64,000 nucleotides of DNA from Paraburkholderia monticola (GTDB lineage: Bacteria > Pseudomonadota > Gammaproteobacteria > Burkholderiales > Burkholderiaceae), in assembly GCF_001580545.1 (NCBI RefSeq), contig NZ_LRBG01000012.1, positions 62,001 through 126,000 on the forward strand, read 5' to 3'. The translations under genes and the position numbers were made by a program. This document shows positions 1 through 14,905 of this stretch, piece by piece. A model generated the notes under the pieces. It had not been told where the DNA came from. It saw nothing but the letters and a program-made list of their open reading frames with translations, and ran no database searches. The stretch's first letter is position 1; the number at the start of each line of letters is the position of its first letter.

Positions 1-738
1 CGCTGCAAAGAGCCATGCGGGCGCCTGAACCAGGCCCATATGAGCGAGTACGGCAGCGCGAATCTGTTCCGCGTCGCCAGTGTGAAAATTGCCGGACGGC
101 ACATGCAAGCCCGGGCCGTCGGCGTTGTCGAAGCGCCAGGCTCGCGGCTCGCGTCTGGGCGCGAAGACGACGCAGATATGCCGGTCGAGATCCTGTGGTC
201 GCTCAGGGCGCCCGTGCTTTTCGAAGTACTCGGGTGTGGCGACGACCACGACTGGACTCGCGGCCAGATGCCTCGCGATCATCGAAGAATCGGCAAGCGG
301 CCCGCTTCTGATCGACAGGTCGAAGCCTTCCTCGATCAGATTGACTTTTCTCTCCGTGGCCGACAGATCCACCGACACATGGGGATACCTGGAGAAAAAT
401 GCCGGCAGGTGCGGCACGACATACAGCCGGCCAAAAACCGGCGCCACGGTGACCCGGATCAGACCGGCCGGGGATAGCTGGCCATGCCCGACGGACGACT
501 CGAGCTCGTTGAAGTCTCCAACGATGCGCAAAGCCGCTTCATAGACCGATTGCCCAGTCTCGGTCAGCGTCATGCTGCGCGACGTGCGCCTGACCAGTTG
601 AGCGCCGAGATGGCGTTCGAGCGACGCGATCTGCTTGCTGACCGCGGGCTGACCCACGCCGATTTCGCGCGCCGCGGCGGCGAAACTGCCGCCCTCGACG
701 ATGCGGATGAAGAGTTTGAGCGCGTCCAGCCGGTCCAT
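1..738 (-). CDS. LysR-family transcriptional regulator (3' end outside the window)
   Basis: Read from an ATG at 738, the protein begins MDRLDALKLFIRIVEGGSF and has a typical LysR winged helix in residues 1-60 (AAAREIGVGQPAVSKQIASL). The periplasmic-binding-protein-like effector domain starts around residue 90. The frame stays open to base 1, giving 246 codons. LysR proteins are usually near 300 residues, so about 50 C-terminal residues lie outside the window. It is divergent from the alpha/beta hydrolase at 863. The 124-bp gap holds two overlapping dyads, the classic arrangement in which a LysR protein controls itself and its neighbour. The effector is unknown. Confidence 0.9.
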   Translation of the reverse strand, partial: MDRLDALKLFIRIVEGGSFAAAAREIGVGQPAVSKQIASLERHLGAQLVRRTSRSMTLTETGQSVYEAALRIVGDFNELESSVGHGQLSPAGLIRVTVAPVFGRLYVVPHLPAFFSRYPHVSVDLSATERKVNLIEEGFDLSIRSGPLADSSMIARHLAASPVVVVATPEYFEKHGRPERPQDLDRHICVVFAPRREPRAWRFDNADGPGLHVPSGNFHTGDAEQIRAAVLAHMGLVQAPAWLFAA

Positions 739-755
739 CCTCGGTCTCCCGAAAC

Positions 756-781
756 TTCCAGAATGGAATGGATTGTATTCC
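756..781. promoter_or_regulatory. Overlapping dyads, probable LysR operator
   Basis: TTCCA-gaa-TGGAA (756-768) overlaps GGAAT-N7-ATTCC (765-781). Both lie between the divergent LysR gene and the hydrolase gene. The second has the length and symmetry of a LysR T-N11-A recognition site. The assignment rests on position and symmetry. Confidence 0.5.
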
Positions 782-862
782 GGCAAGCGTTCTTCTGGAT
801 GCGATCTGGAATCGATATCGTCTAGCTCATCGACAACGTGCGCATGCACCGAAGGAGCCATG

Positions 863-1789
863 ATGAGCGACGTACAGCAGACGAACCTGATCGAAACGCG
901 GCACCCCTTGAACGAGGCCGACCGTGAGGCGGTGACATCGGTGCTCGACCGTACCCAGCGGCTGTTTGCGCAGTCCGCTGGAACCCTGCGCGAGGCGTAC
1001 GACGCGATGACCGCACAGACACCCGTGGCGGATGGCGTCGACCTTGAGAGAGTCGAAGGCGCAGACGTAAAGGGTTGGTGGGTGAGGCCCGCCTCTGCGT
1101 TGCCCGACCGCGCGATCCTGTTTCTGCACGGCGGCGCGTTCGTCTTGGGGTCCGCTACGGGTTATCGCGGCTTCGCGAGCCAGATCGCTGTGCGCGCCGG
1201 CATCGACACCTTCGTTCTCGACTATCCGCTGGCGCCCGAGCATCCGTTTCCCGCGGCACACGACGCTGCGATTGACGCGCTGCGGTGGTTGTCCAAGTCA
1301 GGCCTTCGCGACATCGCGCTGGTTGGCGACTCGGCAGGCGCGAGCCTTGCGCTCGCGGCCTTGGGGGCGGACGGGGGGCGGTCGTTGAACGTCGCGTGTG
1401 TCGTCGCTTTCTCGCCGTGGGTCGATCTTGCGTTGACGGGGCCGTCGGCGCGCAATGAAGAGACGCGCGACCCGGTTCTGACCCGACCCATACTCACCGA
1501 TGCCGCCGCCGCGTATCTTGGGGCCGCCGATCCCGCGGACCGGCGCGCGTCGCCGCTGTATGACGTCCCCGAGCATCTGCCGCCGATCGCAATTCAGGTC
1601 GGAACGGAAGAACTGCTGCTCGACGACGCGCTCCGCTACGCGAACGCCGCCGCGCAGCGTGGAAACGCGGTGCAGCTGGAGATCTACGAGGGACTCCATC
1701 ATGTGTTCCAGCGATCCACGCGTGAGCTGGCAAGCGCGCGATACGCATTGGATCAGATCGCGGGGTTTATCTTGCGGTCCCGGAACTGA
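863..1789 (+). CDS. Alpha/beta hydrolase (hormone-sensitive-lipase-like esterase)
   Basis: About 308 residues. It carries the HSL-family oxyanion motif HGGAFVLGS, the nucleophile elbow GDSAGAS, a late Asp (LLLDDA) and the catalytic His in EGLHHVFQ, so the triad looks complete. Family members hydrolyse short acyl esters or lactones in the cytosol; the substrate here is unknown. Two adjacent ATGs exist at 860 and 863. The AAGGAG at 852-857 sits 5 nt from the second and only 2 nt from the first, so 863 is preferred. The open frame continues upstream to 701 without a ribosome site. It is divergent from the LysR gene, its likely regulator. Confidence 0.88.
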   Translation: MSDVQQTNLIETRHPLNEADREAVTSVLDRTQRLFAQSAGTLREAYDAMTAQTPVADGVDLERVEGADVKGWWVRPASALPDRAILFLHGGAFVLGSATGYRGFASQIAVRAGIDTFVLDYPLAPEHPFPAAHDAAIDALRWLSKSGLRDIALVGDSAGASLALAALGADGGRSLNVACVVAFSPWVDLALTGPSARNEETRDPVLTRPILTDAAAAYLGAADPADRRASPLYDVPEHLPPIAIQVGTEELLLDDALRYANAAAQRGNAVQLEIYEGLHHVFQRSTRELASARYALDQIAGFILRSRN

Positions 1790-1815
1790 GCGGCTGGATC
1801 TGGTCGCGAAAGGCC

Positions 1816-4703
1816 TTAGCCGCCGATCAGCTTCAACCCCACCGGCAGCGATTCGCCGAACACACGACCTTCGTCGGCATCATCGAGCGCGACGACTTCG
1901 CTGACCATCGCGATCCACGCGCGCGGCGCATTGGTCGCTTCGAGGCGTCGCACGACGCTCGCGCGCAACGCGTCGGGCAGATCGCGCGAACGGTCGCCGG
2001 TCATGCGGGCGATCTGCACGGCCGCGAACGCGGCGGGGTCGACCTTTTTCCAATCGAGCGCGAGGATCGCGTCGAGCCACGGCGCGGCGACCTCGGGTGG
2101 CACGACGCTATGCGCGCTGCCGTAAAACGGCTGCCGTGCGCCGATCCGTCCGATCGCCCACCAGCTTTGATGGTTTTCCGCGGGCTTTTTCAGACGCGTG
2201 AGCACCGCCTCGCCGAGTTCGATCTTGCGTTCGGCCGGAATCCGTTCGAGCGAGGCGGCGAGGCGCACCATGTCGGCGAAGCCGGTCTTCGCGACGTCGA
2301 ACGGCAGCTTGTGACGCGATTGCGCGGCCTTCTGCAAATAGTCCATCGCGTCGAGCACGCGCAGTTGCGCGTCTTCGCCAAGACCACCGGCCGCCCGACG
2401 CCACAGCGTCCACCATTCGGACCAGACCTGGCTGTCCGTCACGTACTGGATGCCGTCGTCGAACAGCGTCCACAGTTGCTCGACGCGCCATTCGTCGAGC
2501 GGATAGCCGAAGCCGGGCCGCACGCAATAGCCCGCCAGATTCAGCCACAGCCGCTCGTGATCGGCCGAGCGGCGCCGGCGGCGCGCGCGCTCCCATAGCG
2601 CGCCGAACAGTTCGCGCAGCAGCGCGCTGTTCCAGCTATCGCGCGGGCCGAGCAGATGTTCGAGCTGCGCGCGCAGCCGTTTGATTTCCTTCGGATCGAC
2701 CTTTTGCGCGCGGGAGCCAAAACAGCGGTCGATCAGTTCGAGCGCGCGATCGAGCGCAGGATGGCGCTGCTGCGCGCCAGCGGCGGCCAGATTCACGTGC
2801 GCGTCTTCGCCGCGCAACTGGAATTCGAGCAGCCAGCGTTGCGACGGATCGTCGAGCTCGATGCAATGCACGTCGAGCGTGCCGACTTCGGTCAGCGACG
2901 TCGCGATGCGCACCGCAGTTTCGCGCGCGGCGGGGTGGCCGTCGCGCGGCTGCACGATCGTCGCGATCGGCGGCAGGCGCACGAAATCGCCGCGCGTGAG
3001 ATCGACCAGTTCGCCAGGCTGATACGCCGTGTCCGAGCTCGATGACACCAGATGAAACCGCACCGGATGCCCGAGCCGCAGCGCGAACGTGCGCTCGGCG
3101 ATCAGGATTTCGTGACCTTCCTCGGTGCCGCGCGGCAGCACGCAGATGCCGCGTTGCGCCGGAGCCGCGTCCGGCTCGGCCTCGTCTTTGCCGCCGGGCG
3201 TTTCGTCGAGCACCAGAAAATAGCTGCGCGGCGAACCGCCGCCGATCTTCGGGGCGAAGCCCGCGCGCGCGAGCGTATAGGCGACCGCGCCGCGCGCGAC
3301 CGCGACGTCGGGGTTGTCGTTGTGCAGTACGTTCAGTGGTGCGCCGCGCCAGTCGCCCAGCGTGTCGGCGAGACGCCGCGACAGCGCGTCGGCGCGAAAC
3401 ACGCCGCCGTTCAGCAGGAGCGTGTCGGGAACGGGCAGGGTGGCCGTGGCGGGTGTGTCGTTCGCGCTGGCATCCGTGCCCAGCGCCTTGCGCGATTGCG
3501 CGGCGAAGCGTTCGAGAAACGCCGCGATATGCCGCGTGACCGCCGCATCGGTTGCGTACGGCAGGCCGAATTCGACGATCGCGCCGCGCGGGCGTCCCGG
3601 CCGCTCATGCGCGGCCACGCGCGGAAAGAAACCATCGACGATGATCTTCTCGACCTCGTCGCGCGTGACCTGCGCGCTGCGCGCGCCGCCGATCAGCTTC
3701 GAGCCCGCGCCGAGCAGCGTGACCGATGCCGATTCGGGCGCCTGTGCGCCAAGCAGTTGTTCCTTCGCGACCCGGCACCGTTCGACCAGCTGCGACAGGC
3801 TCGCCGCCGACAGCCGCTGCGGCGCCTCGCCACCGGCACCCGCATCGCCCAACAAGCGCGGCTCGGCCAGATGCGCGAGCGCGAGGTCCATGTTGTCGCC
3901 GCCGAGCATCAGGTGATTGCCGACGCCGACGCGTGTGAGAAGCGGCTCGCCGTCATCGCTGAGGCCGACTTCGATCAGCGTCAGATCGGTCGTGCCGCCG
4001 CCGACGTCGCAGATCAGCACGAGCCGGGTTGCGGCCAGCTCGTCGGCAAGCTTGTCGCGATGCTGGAACAGCCAGTCGTAGAACGCGGCTTGCGGCTCCT
4101 CGAGCAACCGCAGCGACGGCAGCCCGGCCAGGCGCGCGGCTTCGACGGTCAACGCGCGCGCGCCTTCGTCGAACGAGGCGGGGACGGTTAGCACCACGTC
4201 CTGCTGTTCGAGCGGTGCCTTCGGGAACTGCTGGTTCCACGCGGCGCGCACGTGCGCGAGGTAGCTCGCGCTCGCCTCGACCGGCGAGATCTTGCGGACG
4301 TCGTCCGACGCGCCCCACGGCAGGATCGGCGCGACGCGATCGACCGAGCCATGCGACAGCCAGCTTTTCGCGCTCGCGACGAGCCGCCCCGGCACCTGAG
4401 CGCCGAGCAGCCGCGCAAGCCGGCCGACCACGACCGGTTGCGCCGCGTCCTTGCCTTGCGCCGTGCTAGTACCTGCGTTTGCGCCTGCGCCGGACCACGG
4501 CAGTTGCAGATCCGCTGCGCTCAGCTCGCCATCGGCCGCCTGATAGCGCACCGACGGCAACAGCGGCCGCGCGGCAACCTCGCCGGGGCTCACCAGCTGC
4601 TCGATCTCGAACACGCGGATCTGCTGCGATCCGGCTTCCGCATACGCGAGCACCGTGTTGCTGGTGCCGAGATCGATGCCGACGCTGTACCGCTTCATCT
4701 CAG

Positions 4704-4707
<4 letters not shown>
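1816..4707 (-). CDS. Hsp70 (DnaK-like) family protein, long form with helical C-terminal extension
   Basis: 963 residues, far longer than DnaK (about 640). The actin-like ATPase fold is recognisable: phosphate-1 loop VGIDLGTSNTVLAY (residues 9-22), LLEEPQAAFYDW (201-212), phosphate-2 motif CDVGGGTTDL (233-242) and an adenosine-site equivalent LLNGGVF. The usual peptide-binding beta-sandwich is not obvious. The last 400 or so residues are Arg/Trp-rich and helical (LWERARRRRR, LNLAGYCVRPGFGYPL), perhaps a DUF3731-type extension. It overlaps the upstream Hsp70 gene by 4 bp (ATGA), so the two are translationally coupled. No DnaJ or GrpE partner is adjacent. Substrate recognition by this branch is not established. 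Confidence 0.88.
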
Positions 4708-6547
<1,840 letters not shown>

Positions 6548-6551
<4 letters not shown>

Positions 6552-7132
6552 AGCTCCACCTCCGCCGGTGCGATCACTTTCGCGTTATGGCCGTCCGCGA
6601 GCTTCGGCAGACGCACGTCGTCGACGCGCCAGCCGCGATGGCTGATGCTGCCGTTAAACGGCGCGCTGCCGACCACATTGCCGGTCAGACGCACCGAGCT
6701 CGCGTCGAAGCCTGCGGGCAGCGTCACGCGGCTGCCTTCGGCTTCGTCGCGTACCGGGCGGATCGTGAAATGCTCGCGCAGCGTCGCGCGGCAGCCTTCG
6801 TGCACGAGGCGCGCGGCCGCGCCGATGTCGGCGTCGCTATAGCCCTTGATGTCTTCCTCGACGAAATCGATGAAGCGCGCATCGCGCTGCAGCAGGCCGA
6901 GCAGTTGCAGCGCGGCGTCGGGGGTGGCCTCCTTCAGCACCGGCGCGGGTTGCGGCTTCGGTTGTGGAGCGGGGGCGGGTGCCGGCGCCGTGGGCGCTGG
7001 GGCTGCGCCGACTTTTTCGCCGTTACGCAGGCGCAGCACGTCGGCGGCGAACTCGCCATTGCCGAGAATGCTGAAAAACGTGCCCACGGCCAGGGAAATC
7101 CGGCCGAGGAAGGATGGGTTCGAATCGCTCAT
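6548..7132 (-). CDS. DUF2760 domain protein, first gene of the Hsp70 operon
   Basis: 194 residues. Residues 1-40 are moderately hydrophobic (GRISLAVGTFFSIL). Residues 43-65 form a Pro/Ala-rich linker, and residues 70-194 match the DUF2760 type (LLGLLQRDARFIDFVEEDI, ending in a beta-rich section with HRGWRVDDVRLP). DUF2760 genes commonly precede Hsp70-like genes in proteobacteria, so it is probably a dedicated partner or adaptor. The ATG at 7132 is preceded by a good AGGAGCC ribosome site. The stop overlaps the Hsp70 start by 4 bp. Confidence 0.85.
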
Positions 7133-7605
7133 AAAGGCTCCTGATCTGCTCTGTTAGGGACGAGCGGTCCTTGCCGCGCGCGTGCGCCGGGCAGCGAAGC
7201 CGACGGGACGGGCGGGGCGGTGGTGTTGCGGGTCGGCGCGCGGCCGGGGCGCGGCCGGGGCGTCTACCCGGGCCAATGCCAGCGCCGAGCCGCTCGACGG
7301 CGACGCTCGAGGACGCAAGCGCGACCCGGTGCGGCCACGCGTGCGGCGCGCGCAAAACCCGTATTTTGCCTTGCGGCGCGCCCGGACGCGGACAAAGCCG
7401 GCAATTCTAGCGGGCAATGGGGTGGGATTGGCGGGGACTTGGGGGCGGAGGGCGGCCGATGAAGGCCGGGATGGTGAGCCGAGCGGCTCCTGGCCGTGAG
7501 TCGGGGGAAAGTGACGGGAAGAGGCCGGAGTGCGGCGCGTTGGCCGGTATGTGGCTCTTCCCGTTTGGCTTTGCCGCATACGCGATCAAGCGCAGGGCGG
7601 CCGCG
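7133..7605. other. Intergenic gap upstream of the DUF2760-Hsp70 operon
   Basis: About 470 very GC-rich bases between two minus-strand genes. It should contain the promoter of the chaperone operon. I could not pick a convincing promoter, heat-shock element or terminator. The short open frames here have strongly biased Arg/Pro/Ala composition and look like antisense artefacts. Confidence 0.5.
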
Positions 7606-8175
7606 TTATGACTTCTTCGGATCCTTCGATGCCGACTTCGCCACTGGCGCCGGCGCGGGCCGCGCCGGGGCGGCCGCGCGCATGTCGGCTCGCGGCGGCT
7701 GACCGTGCGCGGCCATCGCGGGCGCGGGGCCACCCGGACGCCCGAGCGGCGGATGTGCGCCGCCTGGCCGCTCGCCGCCGAACGCATGATCCGGCAGACG
7801 ACCGTCGTGGCTCGCCATCACGTGATGCAGTTCCTCACGACGATGAAAAACCTCCGCCCGATGATCGCCATGCGCATAGAACTGACGATGCCGGACGCCG
7901 TCCGGGCCGACGGCCCAGATATACGTATCGCCACCGACGATCACGACATCGCGGTCGACCACGTTGGCGACGTACACATCGGTCGGCATCGGTTGATAGA
8001 CGGGCTCGACGACGACCGGTACCGGAGGCGGCGGCGTCAGCGCGCTCACGATCACTTCGTTCACCTTGTCCGGGTCGATGACGAGTTGGCCTTGCGAGTT
8101 GGTGGCGCAGCCCGCAAGAAAGGACGCGCACGCGGCCGACGCCAGCAGCGCCTTGGTGATGGTTTTCAACTTCAT
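7606..8175 (-). CDS. Putative lipoprotein with Pro/His/Ala-rich tail
   Basis: 189 residues. The N-terminus MKLKTITKALLASAACASFLAGC is a lipoprotein signal with lipobox LAGC, so maturation at Cys23 is expected. A short globular part follows (VVDRDVVIVGGDTYIWAVGPDGVRHRQFYAHGDH). From about residue 125 the chain is low-complexity, rich in Pro, Ala, Gly and His. I do not recognise a family. It probably sits in the cell envelope. It has its own AT-rich upstream region and is separated from the chaperone operon by 470 bp. Confidence 0.75.
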   Translation of the reverse strand: MKLKTITKALLASAACASFLAGCATNSQGQLVIDPDKVNEVIVSALTPPPPVPVVVEPVYQPMPTDVYVANVVDRDVVIVGGDTYIWAVGPDGVRHRQFYAHGDHRAEVFHRREELHHVMASHDGRLPDHAFGGERPGGAHPPLGRPGGPAPAMAAHGQPPRADMRAAAPARPAPAPVAKSASKDPKKS

Positions 8176-11450
<3,275 letters not shown>

Positions 11451-11525
11451 GTGAAGCCGATGCGGCGAGCGATCAGCTTTTGCTCGCCGCGGATCGTTTC
11501 GTTTTAAGGCTCGTTTTGCAACGCG

Positions 11526-11567
11526 CGGTGCGATCGTCGGGAAACCGGGGATCGCACCGTTTCTTTA
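11526..11567 (+). terminator. Rho-independent terminator of katG
   Basis: A perfect 10-bp stem, CGGTGCGATC (11526-11535) with GATCGCACCG (11550-11559), has a 14-nt loop and is followed by TTTCTTT. It lies in the gap between katG and the convergent alcohol dehydrogenase gene. Confidence 0.85.
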
Positions 11568-11603
11568 TGCGCGTGAATCGCGTGAATCGTCGGCCTGTTC
11601 GGG

Positions 11604-12620
11604 TCAAGCCGTCTTCAACACCACCCTGAAGCGCGCATGACCGCTCATCATGCGGTCGAAGGCTTTTGCCGCGTCGGCGAGCGGATATTCCTCGATCATC
11701 GGCTTCACGCCGCTTAGCGCGCTGAATGCGAGCGTGTCCTGCGAATCGGCCGAGGTGCCCGAGGGCCAGCCTTGCACCGAGTTGCGTCCCATGATGAATG
11801 GCGTGATCGGCACTTCGACCGGTTCTTCGGAAACGCCGACCATCACGAGCTTGCCGTTCAGGCCGAGACCGCCGAGCACAGCGCTCATCGCCTTGCCGCT
11901 CGTCACCGTGGCGAGGATCAGCTTCGCGCCGCCGAGTGCCTGCAGCGCCTCGGCGACGTTTTCCGTTTTGCTGTCGATGTAATGATGCGCGCCCAGTTGC
12001 TGCGCGAGCGGGGCCTTGTCCTGACCGCGTGCGATCGCCACCGTGCGAAAGCCCATCTTGCGCGCGAACTGCACGCCGAGATGCCCGAGGCCGCCGATAC
12101 CGAGAATCGCGACCACGTCGCCGGCGCGCGCGCCGCTGTTGCGTATCGCGTTGAAGGTCGTGATGCCCGCGCAGAGCAGCGGCGCGGCATCGACGTCGGA
12201 CAGATCGTCGGGAATGCGCGCCAACGCTTCGACCGGGGCCACCATGTATTCGGCGTAGCCGCCGTCGTAGCTGATGCCGGGGATCAGCGCGAACTTGCAC
12301 AGCACGAAGTCGCCACGGCGGCAGTGTTCGCATTTGCCGCAATGCCCGCCGTGCCAGCCGACCCCGACACGCTGCCCCGCTTGCCAGCCCTCGACACCCG
12401 CGCCGAGCGCATCGATCACGCCCGCGATCTCGTGCCCGGGCACACGCGGATAGGAGAGGCCGGGCCACAGACCTTCCTTGGTCATCACATCGCTATGGCA
12501 GATGCCGCAAGCCTGAATCCTGATGCGCACATGACCCGCACCCGGTTCGGGCACGTCGCGCTCGACCAGTTCGAGTGGGCCGCCGGCCTGTTTCACTTCG
12601 ACTGCTTTCATTCGGGGCAT
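11604..12620 (-). CDS. Zinc-dependent alcohol dehydrogenase (MDR superfamily)
   Basis: About 338 residues. Catalytic zinc ligands are in CGICHSD and GHEIAG. The four-Cys structural zinc lobe reads CGKCEHCRRGDFVLC. The Rossmann motif is GIGGLGHLGVQFA, followed by VAIARGQDKAPLA. It should interconvert primary or secondary alcohols and aldehydes or ketones using NAD(P); it is close to AdhP-type and cinnamyl-alcohol-dehydrogenase-like enzymes. The start at 12620 (MPRMKAVEVKQ) has a GGAAGGAA-type ribosome site; the longer frame to 12806 lacks one. It converges on katG and is divergent from the toxin-like gene at 12844. Confidence 0.92.
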   Translation of the reverse strand: MPRMKAVEVKQAGGPLELVERDVPEPGAGHVRIRIQACGICHSDVMTKEGLWPGLSYPRVPGHEIAGVIDALGAGVEGWQAGQRVGVGWHGGHCGKCEHCRRGDFVLCKFALIPGISYDGGYAEYMVAPVEALARIPDDLSDVDAAPLLCAGITTFNAIRNSGARAGDVVAILGIGGLGHLGVQFARKMGFRTVAIARGQDKAPLAQQLGAHHYIDSKTENVAEALQALGGAKLILATVTSGKAMSAVLGGLGLNGKLVMVGVSEEPVEVPITPFIMGRNSVQGWPSGTSADSQDTLAFSALSGVKPMIEEYPLADAAKAFDRMMSGHARFRVVLKTA

Positions 12621-12843
12621 GATGTTCTTCCTTTCCAGTGATGAACGGGACAAGAGGGGAACAAACCCGAACATGATAGTCCGCGCCCAATGTGCTCGCC
12701 AGAAGGAAGCGTTATCCGACGGCAAATGAGCCTGGACGAAGGTTTTGAGGCAGCGGAAGCTCAAAATCATCCATCGCCCATTTCCTGTCCCTGTAGTTGC
12801 CGGCAAGCTTGGCAGTCCTTCAACAGCTACAGAGGAATCTGGA

Positions 12844-13431
12844 ATGTCGTATCAGCAGGATTCGGGCAGCGTGCGAGTGGTGCTCAGTGCGCCGCAACTG
12901 GCGGCGGTACTGACCCGTCAGTCGATCAGCCCCACGGAGATGCTTTCCAACCGGCTATGGGGCGGGTTGCAACTGGTCGGCGGTCTGTTGGAAATGGTCG
13001 GAGCCGGGGCGCTGTGTGTGATGCCAGAACCGACGATGGCGAGCAAGGCCGGGTGTATCGTCTTCGGCGCACACGCCTCTGACACGGCCGCGGCGGGTCT
13101 GCGTCAGGTCTGGACGGGACAGGATACAGCCACGCTGACCCAGCAGGGCACGACGAAGCTCGCCAAGGCGATGAATGCCGATCCTCACATAGCAGAGCGA
13201 GCCATTTCCGAAGTAATGCAGAAAAATTCAACGAAAATAAGCTGTTGGTCGAAGTCTGCCAGAGGAGGCGGGAAGCTCGTTCTTGTTGATGACGTCGCCG
13301 GGGAGATTGGCTATGGCGTTGTCCGAGAAACAAATCACAAGATTTCCTTGAATAAGATAAGGATGATCTTGAAGTGTGAATCATACAACGGCATGCCGTA
13401 TTATGTTCTCACGGCTTATTTGATTAAATAG
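12844..13431 (+). CDS. Putative polymorphic toxin with short C-terminal nuclease-like domain
   Basis: 195 residues. Residues 10-110 contain a Gly/Ala-rich segment (SNRLWGGLQLVGGLLEMVGAGAL) and CIVFGAHASDTAAAGLRQVWTGQ. From memory this resembles the pre-toxin region of Burkholderia secreted effectors and RNase A-like proteins. Residues 130-195 (KISCWSKSARGGGKLV, then GYGVVRETNHKIS, then YYVLTAYLIK) look like a compact beta-rich toxin tip, perhaps a BECR-type RNase. GC content drops sharply at about 13195, exactly where this domain begins, as expected for a swapped toxin tip. ATG 12844 follows AGAGGA. No VgrG, PAAR or Rhs gene is adjacent. The enzymatic activity is inferred. Confidence 0.5.
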   Translation: MSYQQDSGSVRVVLSAPQLAAVLTRQSISPTEMLSNRLWGGLQLVGGLLEMVGAGALCVMPEPTMASKAGCIVFGAHASDTAAAGLRQVWTGQDTATLTQQGTTKLAKAMNADPHIAERAISEVMQKNSTKISCWSKSARGGGKLVLVDDVAGEIGYGVVRETNHKISLNKIRMILKCESYNGMPYYVLTAYLIK

Positions 13432-13445
13432 CGGAAGTTGCTGAA

Positions 13446-13856
13446 ATGAATGTCATAGCAGAAATTCTTGCAGAACGATCCCCCTGCGACCTTAGGGCGT
13501 CTGTTGTTATTGACTATTCGAATAATTTGTCAATAGCCCTTCAAAAATTTGGGTTGAAACCTGATGCAAACGAGCTATCAGAGCGGGACAGGGATGGAGC
13601 AATATCTATCCTGACAAATTTGCTATGGAAAGGTCAAGCATATGACTGCGAATGCATGCCGGAAGAACGGGCCCGATTTTTTGCCAAAAAAATTATTGAA
13701 GAAAATGAGTGTGAAAATAGTCGTTATTTCTCAAATGGAAGCTTGGTCATACAGGGTTCATGGTATCCGTTCACCGATTCGACTTTTGACTCAGGAATCG
13801 TGATATCGAATGGGGATGGCCGATATTTTTGTATCTGGTTTGAGGACGAGGATTAA
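13446..13856 (+). CDS. Putative immunity protein for the adjacent toxin
   Basis: 136 residues, acidic, with no signal peptide or membrane segment, so probably cytosolic. It ends GRYFCIWFEDED. The DNA is AT-rich throughout, unlike every neighbour, and matches the composition of the toxin tip upstream. It starts 14 bp after the toxin stop with a GGAAG ribosome site. Position, size, charge and composition fit an immunity protein. I recognise no family. The alternative is an unrelated horizontally acquired orphan. Confidence 0.5.
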   Translation: MNVIAEILAERSPCDLRASVVIDYSNNLSIALQKFGLKPDANELSERDRDGAISILTNLLWKGQAYDCECMPEERARFFAKKIIEENECENSRYFSNGSLVIQGSWYPFTDSTFDSGIVISNGDGRYFCIWFEDED

Positions 13857-14313
13857 ACCAGGAGTCCATCTTTCAGATCGTCATGATCGGCGCGCTCCCG
13901 TCTCGGACGTTTTTTGCCGTCCGGTGCGTGCATGCATGGCGATGTTCGCATTTCCTCCGCGGCGTTTGCACTTCTGGTTGCTTACGTGTTCGCACGCTCC
14001 GCCGCCAAGGCAAGCCAGTGGTGGGTCGCGTGAAATGCGCTACCGGGTGCGAAAAGCTTTGTGAGGTATTGGCTGGCGATATTCGTGAGCTTTCGCGTCC
14101 GCATTTCTAATATTCGCGGGAAGGCCTCGCGCCGCCAATCTACCGCTTTTCCAGCCTCTGGCGGCACCCGCGCAGCACTCCATTCACGCGCGGCCGTCTG
14201 CGTCAGTGCTGCGGGCGATGACATCCGATGTAATTGGCGGGCTGCGGGCCCTCCACTAATCTCCAACTACCGCGTCGTCGATCCGATGCCGCACACGTCA
14301 AGGAGATACCATC
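13857..14313. other. Intergenic region after the toxin/immunity island
   Basis: About 460 bases with no convincing gene. It probably holds the promoter of the CMD gene at 14314. I see no strong hairpin terminator or operator, and short open frames lack start-site support. Confidence 0.45.
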
Positions 14314-14895
14314 ATGTCCACCTATCCCGTTCACACGATCGAATCCGCTCCCGAGCAATCGAAACCCGTGCTCCAGAAACTGCAACAGGCGTTCGGCGTG
14401 ATTCCGAACATCGCCGCCAAGATGGCCGCTTCGCCGGTGCTGATCAACGGCTTCATCGGTCTGTTCGAACGCGTGCATGCGAGCAGTCTGACGGAGCCGC
14501 AAATCCAGACGCTGCTGCTCACCAACGCCGTCACGAACGCCAGCGAATGGGCGGTCGCGTTTCATACCGCGCTCGGCTTGCAGGCGGGCTTGCCTCATGC
14601 CGATGTCGAGTCGATCCGCCACGGCGGCGTGCCCGGCGACGCGAAGTTGGCGGCGCTGTCGACGCTCGCGCGCACGCTGATCGAACAGCGCGGGCACCTC
14701 ACCGGCGAGGATCGGCAACGCTTCCTCGCGGCAGGCTTCAGCGCGGAGCAGGTGCTCGAGGTGGTGGCGGTAGTCGCCGCTTCGACGATCACGAACTACA
14801 CCGGAAGCGTGACCGAGCCGCCGCTCGAAGCCCAGTTCGAGGAATTCGCGTGGCATGCGCCCGCGCGCCGAAGCGCATCTGTTCAGCCGTCCTGA
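14314..14895 (+). CDS. Carboxymuconolactone decarboxylase (CMD/AhpD-like) family protein lacking the CxxC pair
   Basis: 193 residues, all-helical. The signature helix reads TNASEWAVAFHTALGLQAGL. Redox-active CMD/AhpD proteins have E-[YW]-C-x-x-C/A-x-H here; the His is kept but no cysteine is present, so a disulfide-reductase role is unlikely. It may act as a gamma-CMD-like or structural protein. The ATG follows an AAGGAG ribosome site (14299-14304). It is directly followed, 10 bp later, by the XRE-type regulator, suggesting joint transcription. Confidence 0.82.
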   Translation: MSTYPVHTIESAPEQSKPVLQKLQQAFGVIPNIAAKMAASPVLINGFIGLFERVHASSLTEPQIQTLLLTNAVTNASEWAVAFHTALGLQAGLPHADVESIRHGGVPGDAKLAALSTLARTLIEQRGHLTGEDRQRFLAAGFSAEQVLEVVAVVAASTITNYTGSVTEPPLEAQFEEFAWHAPARRSASVQPS

Positions 14896-14905
14896 CGAAG
14901 GAAAG

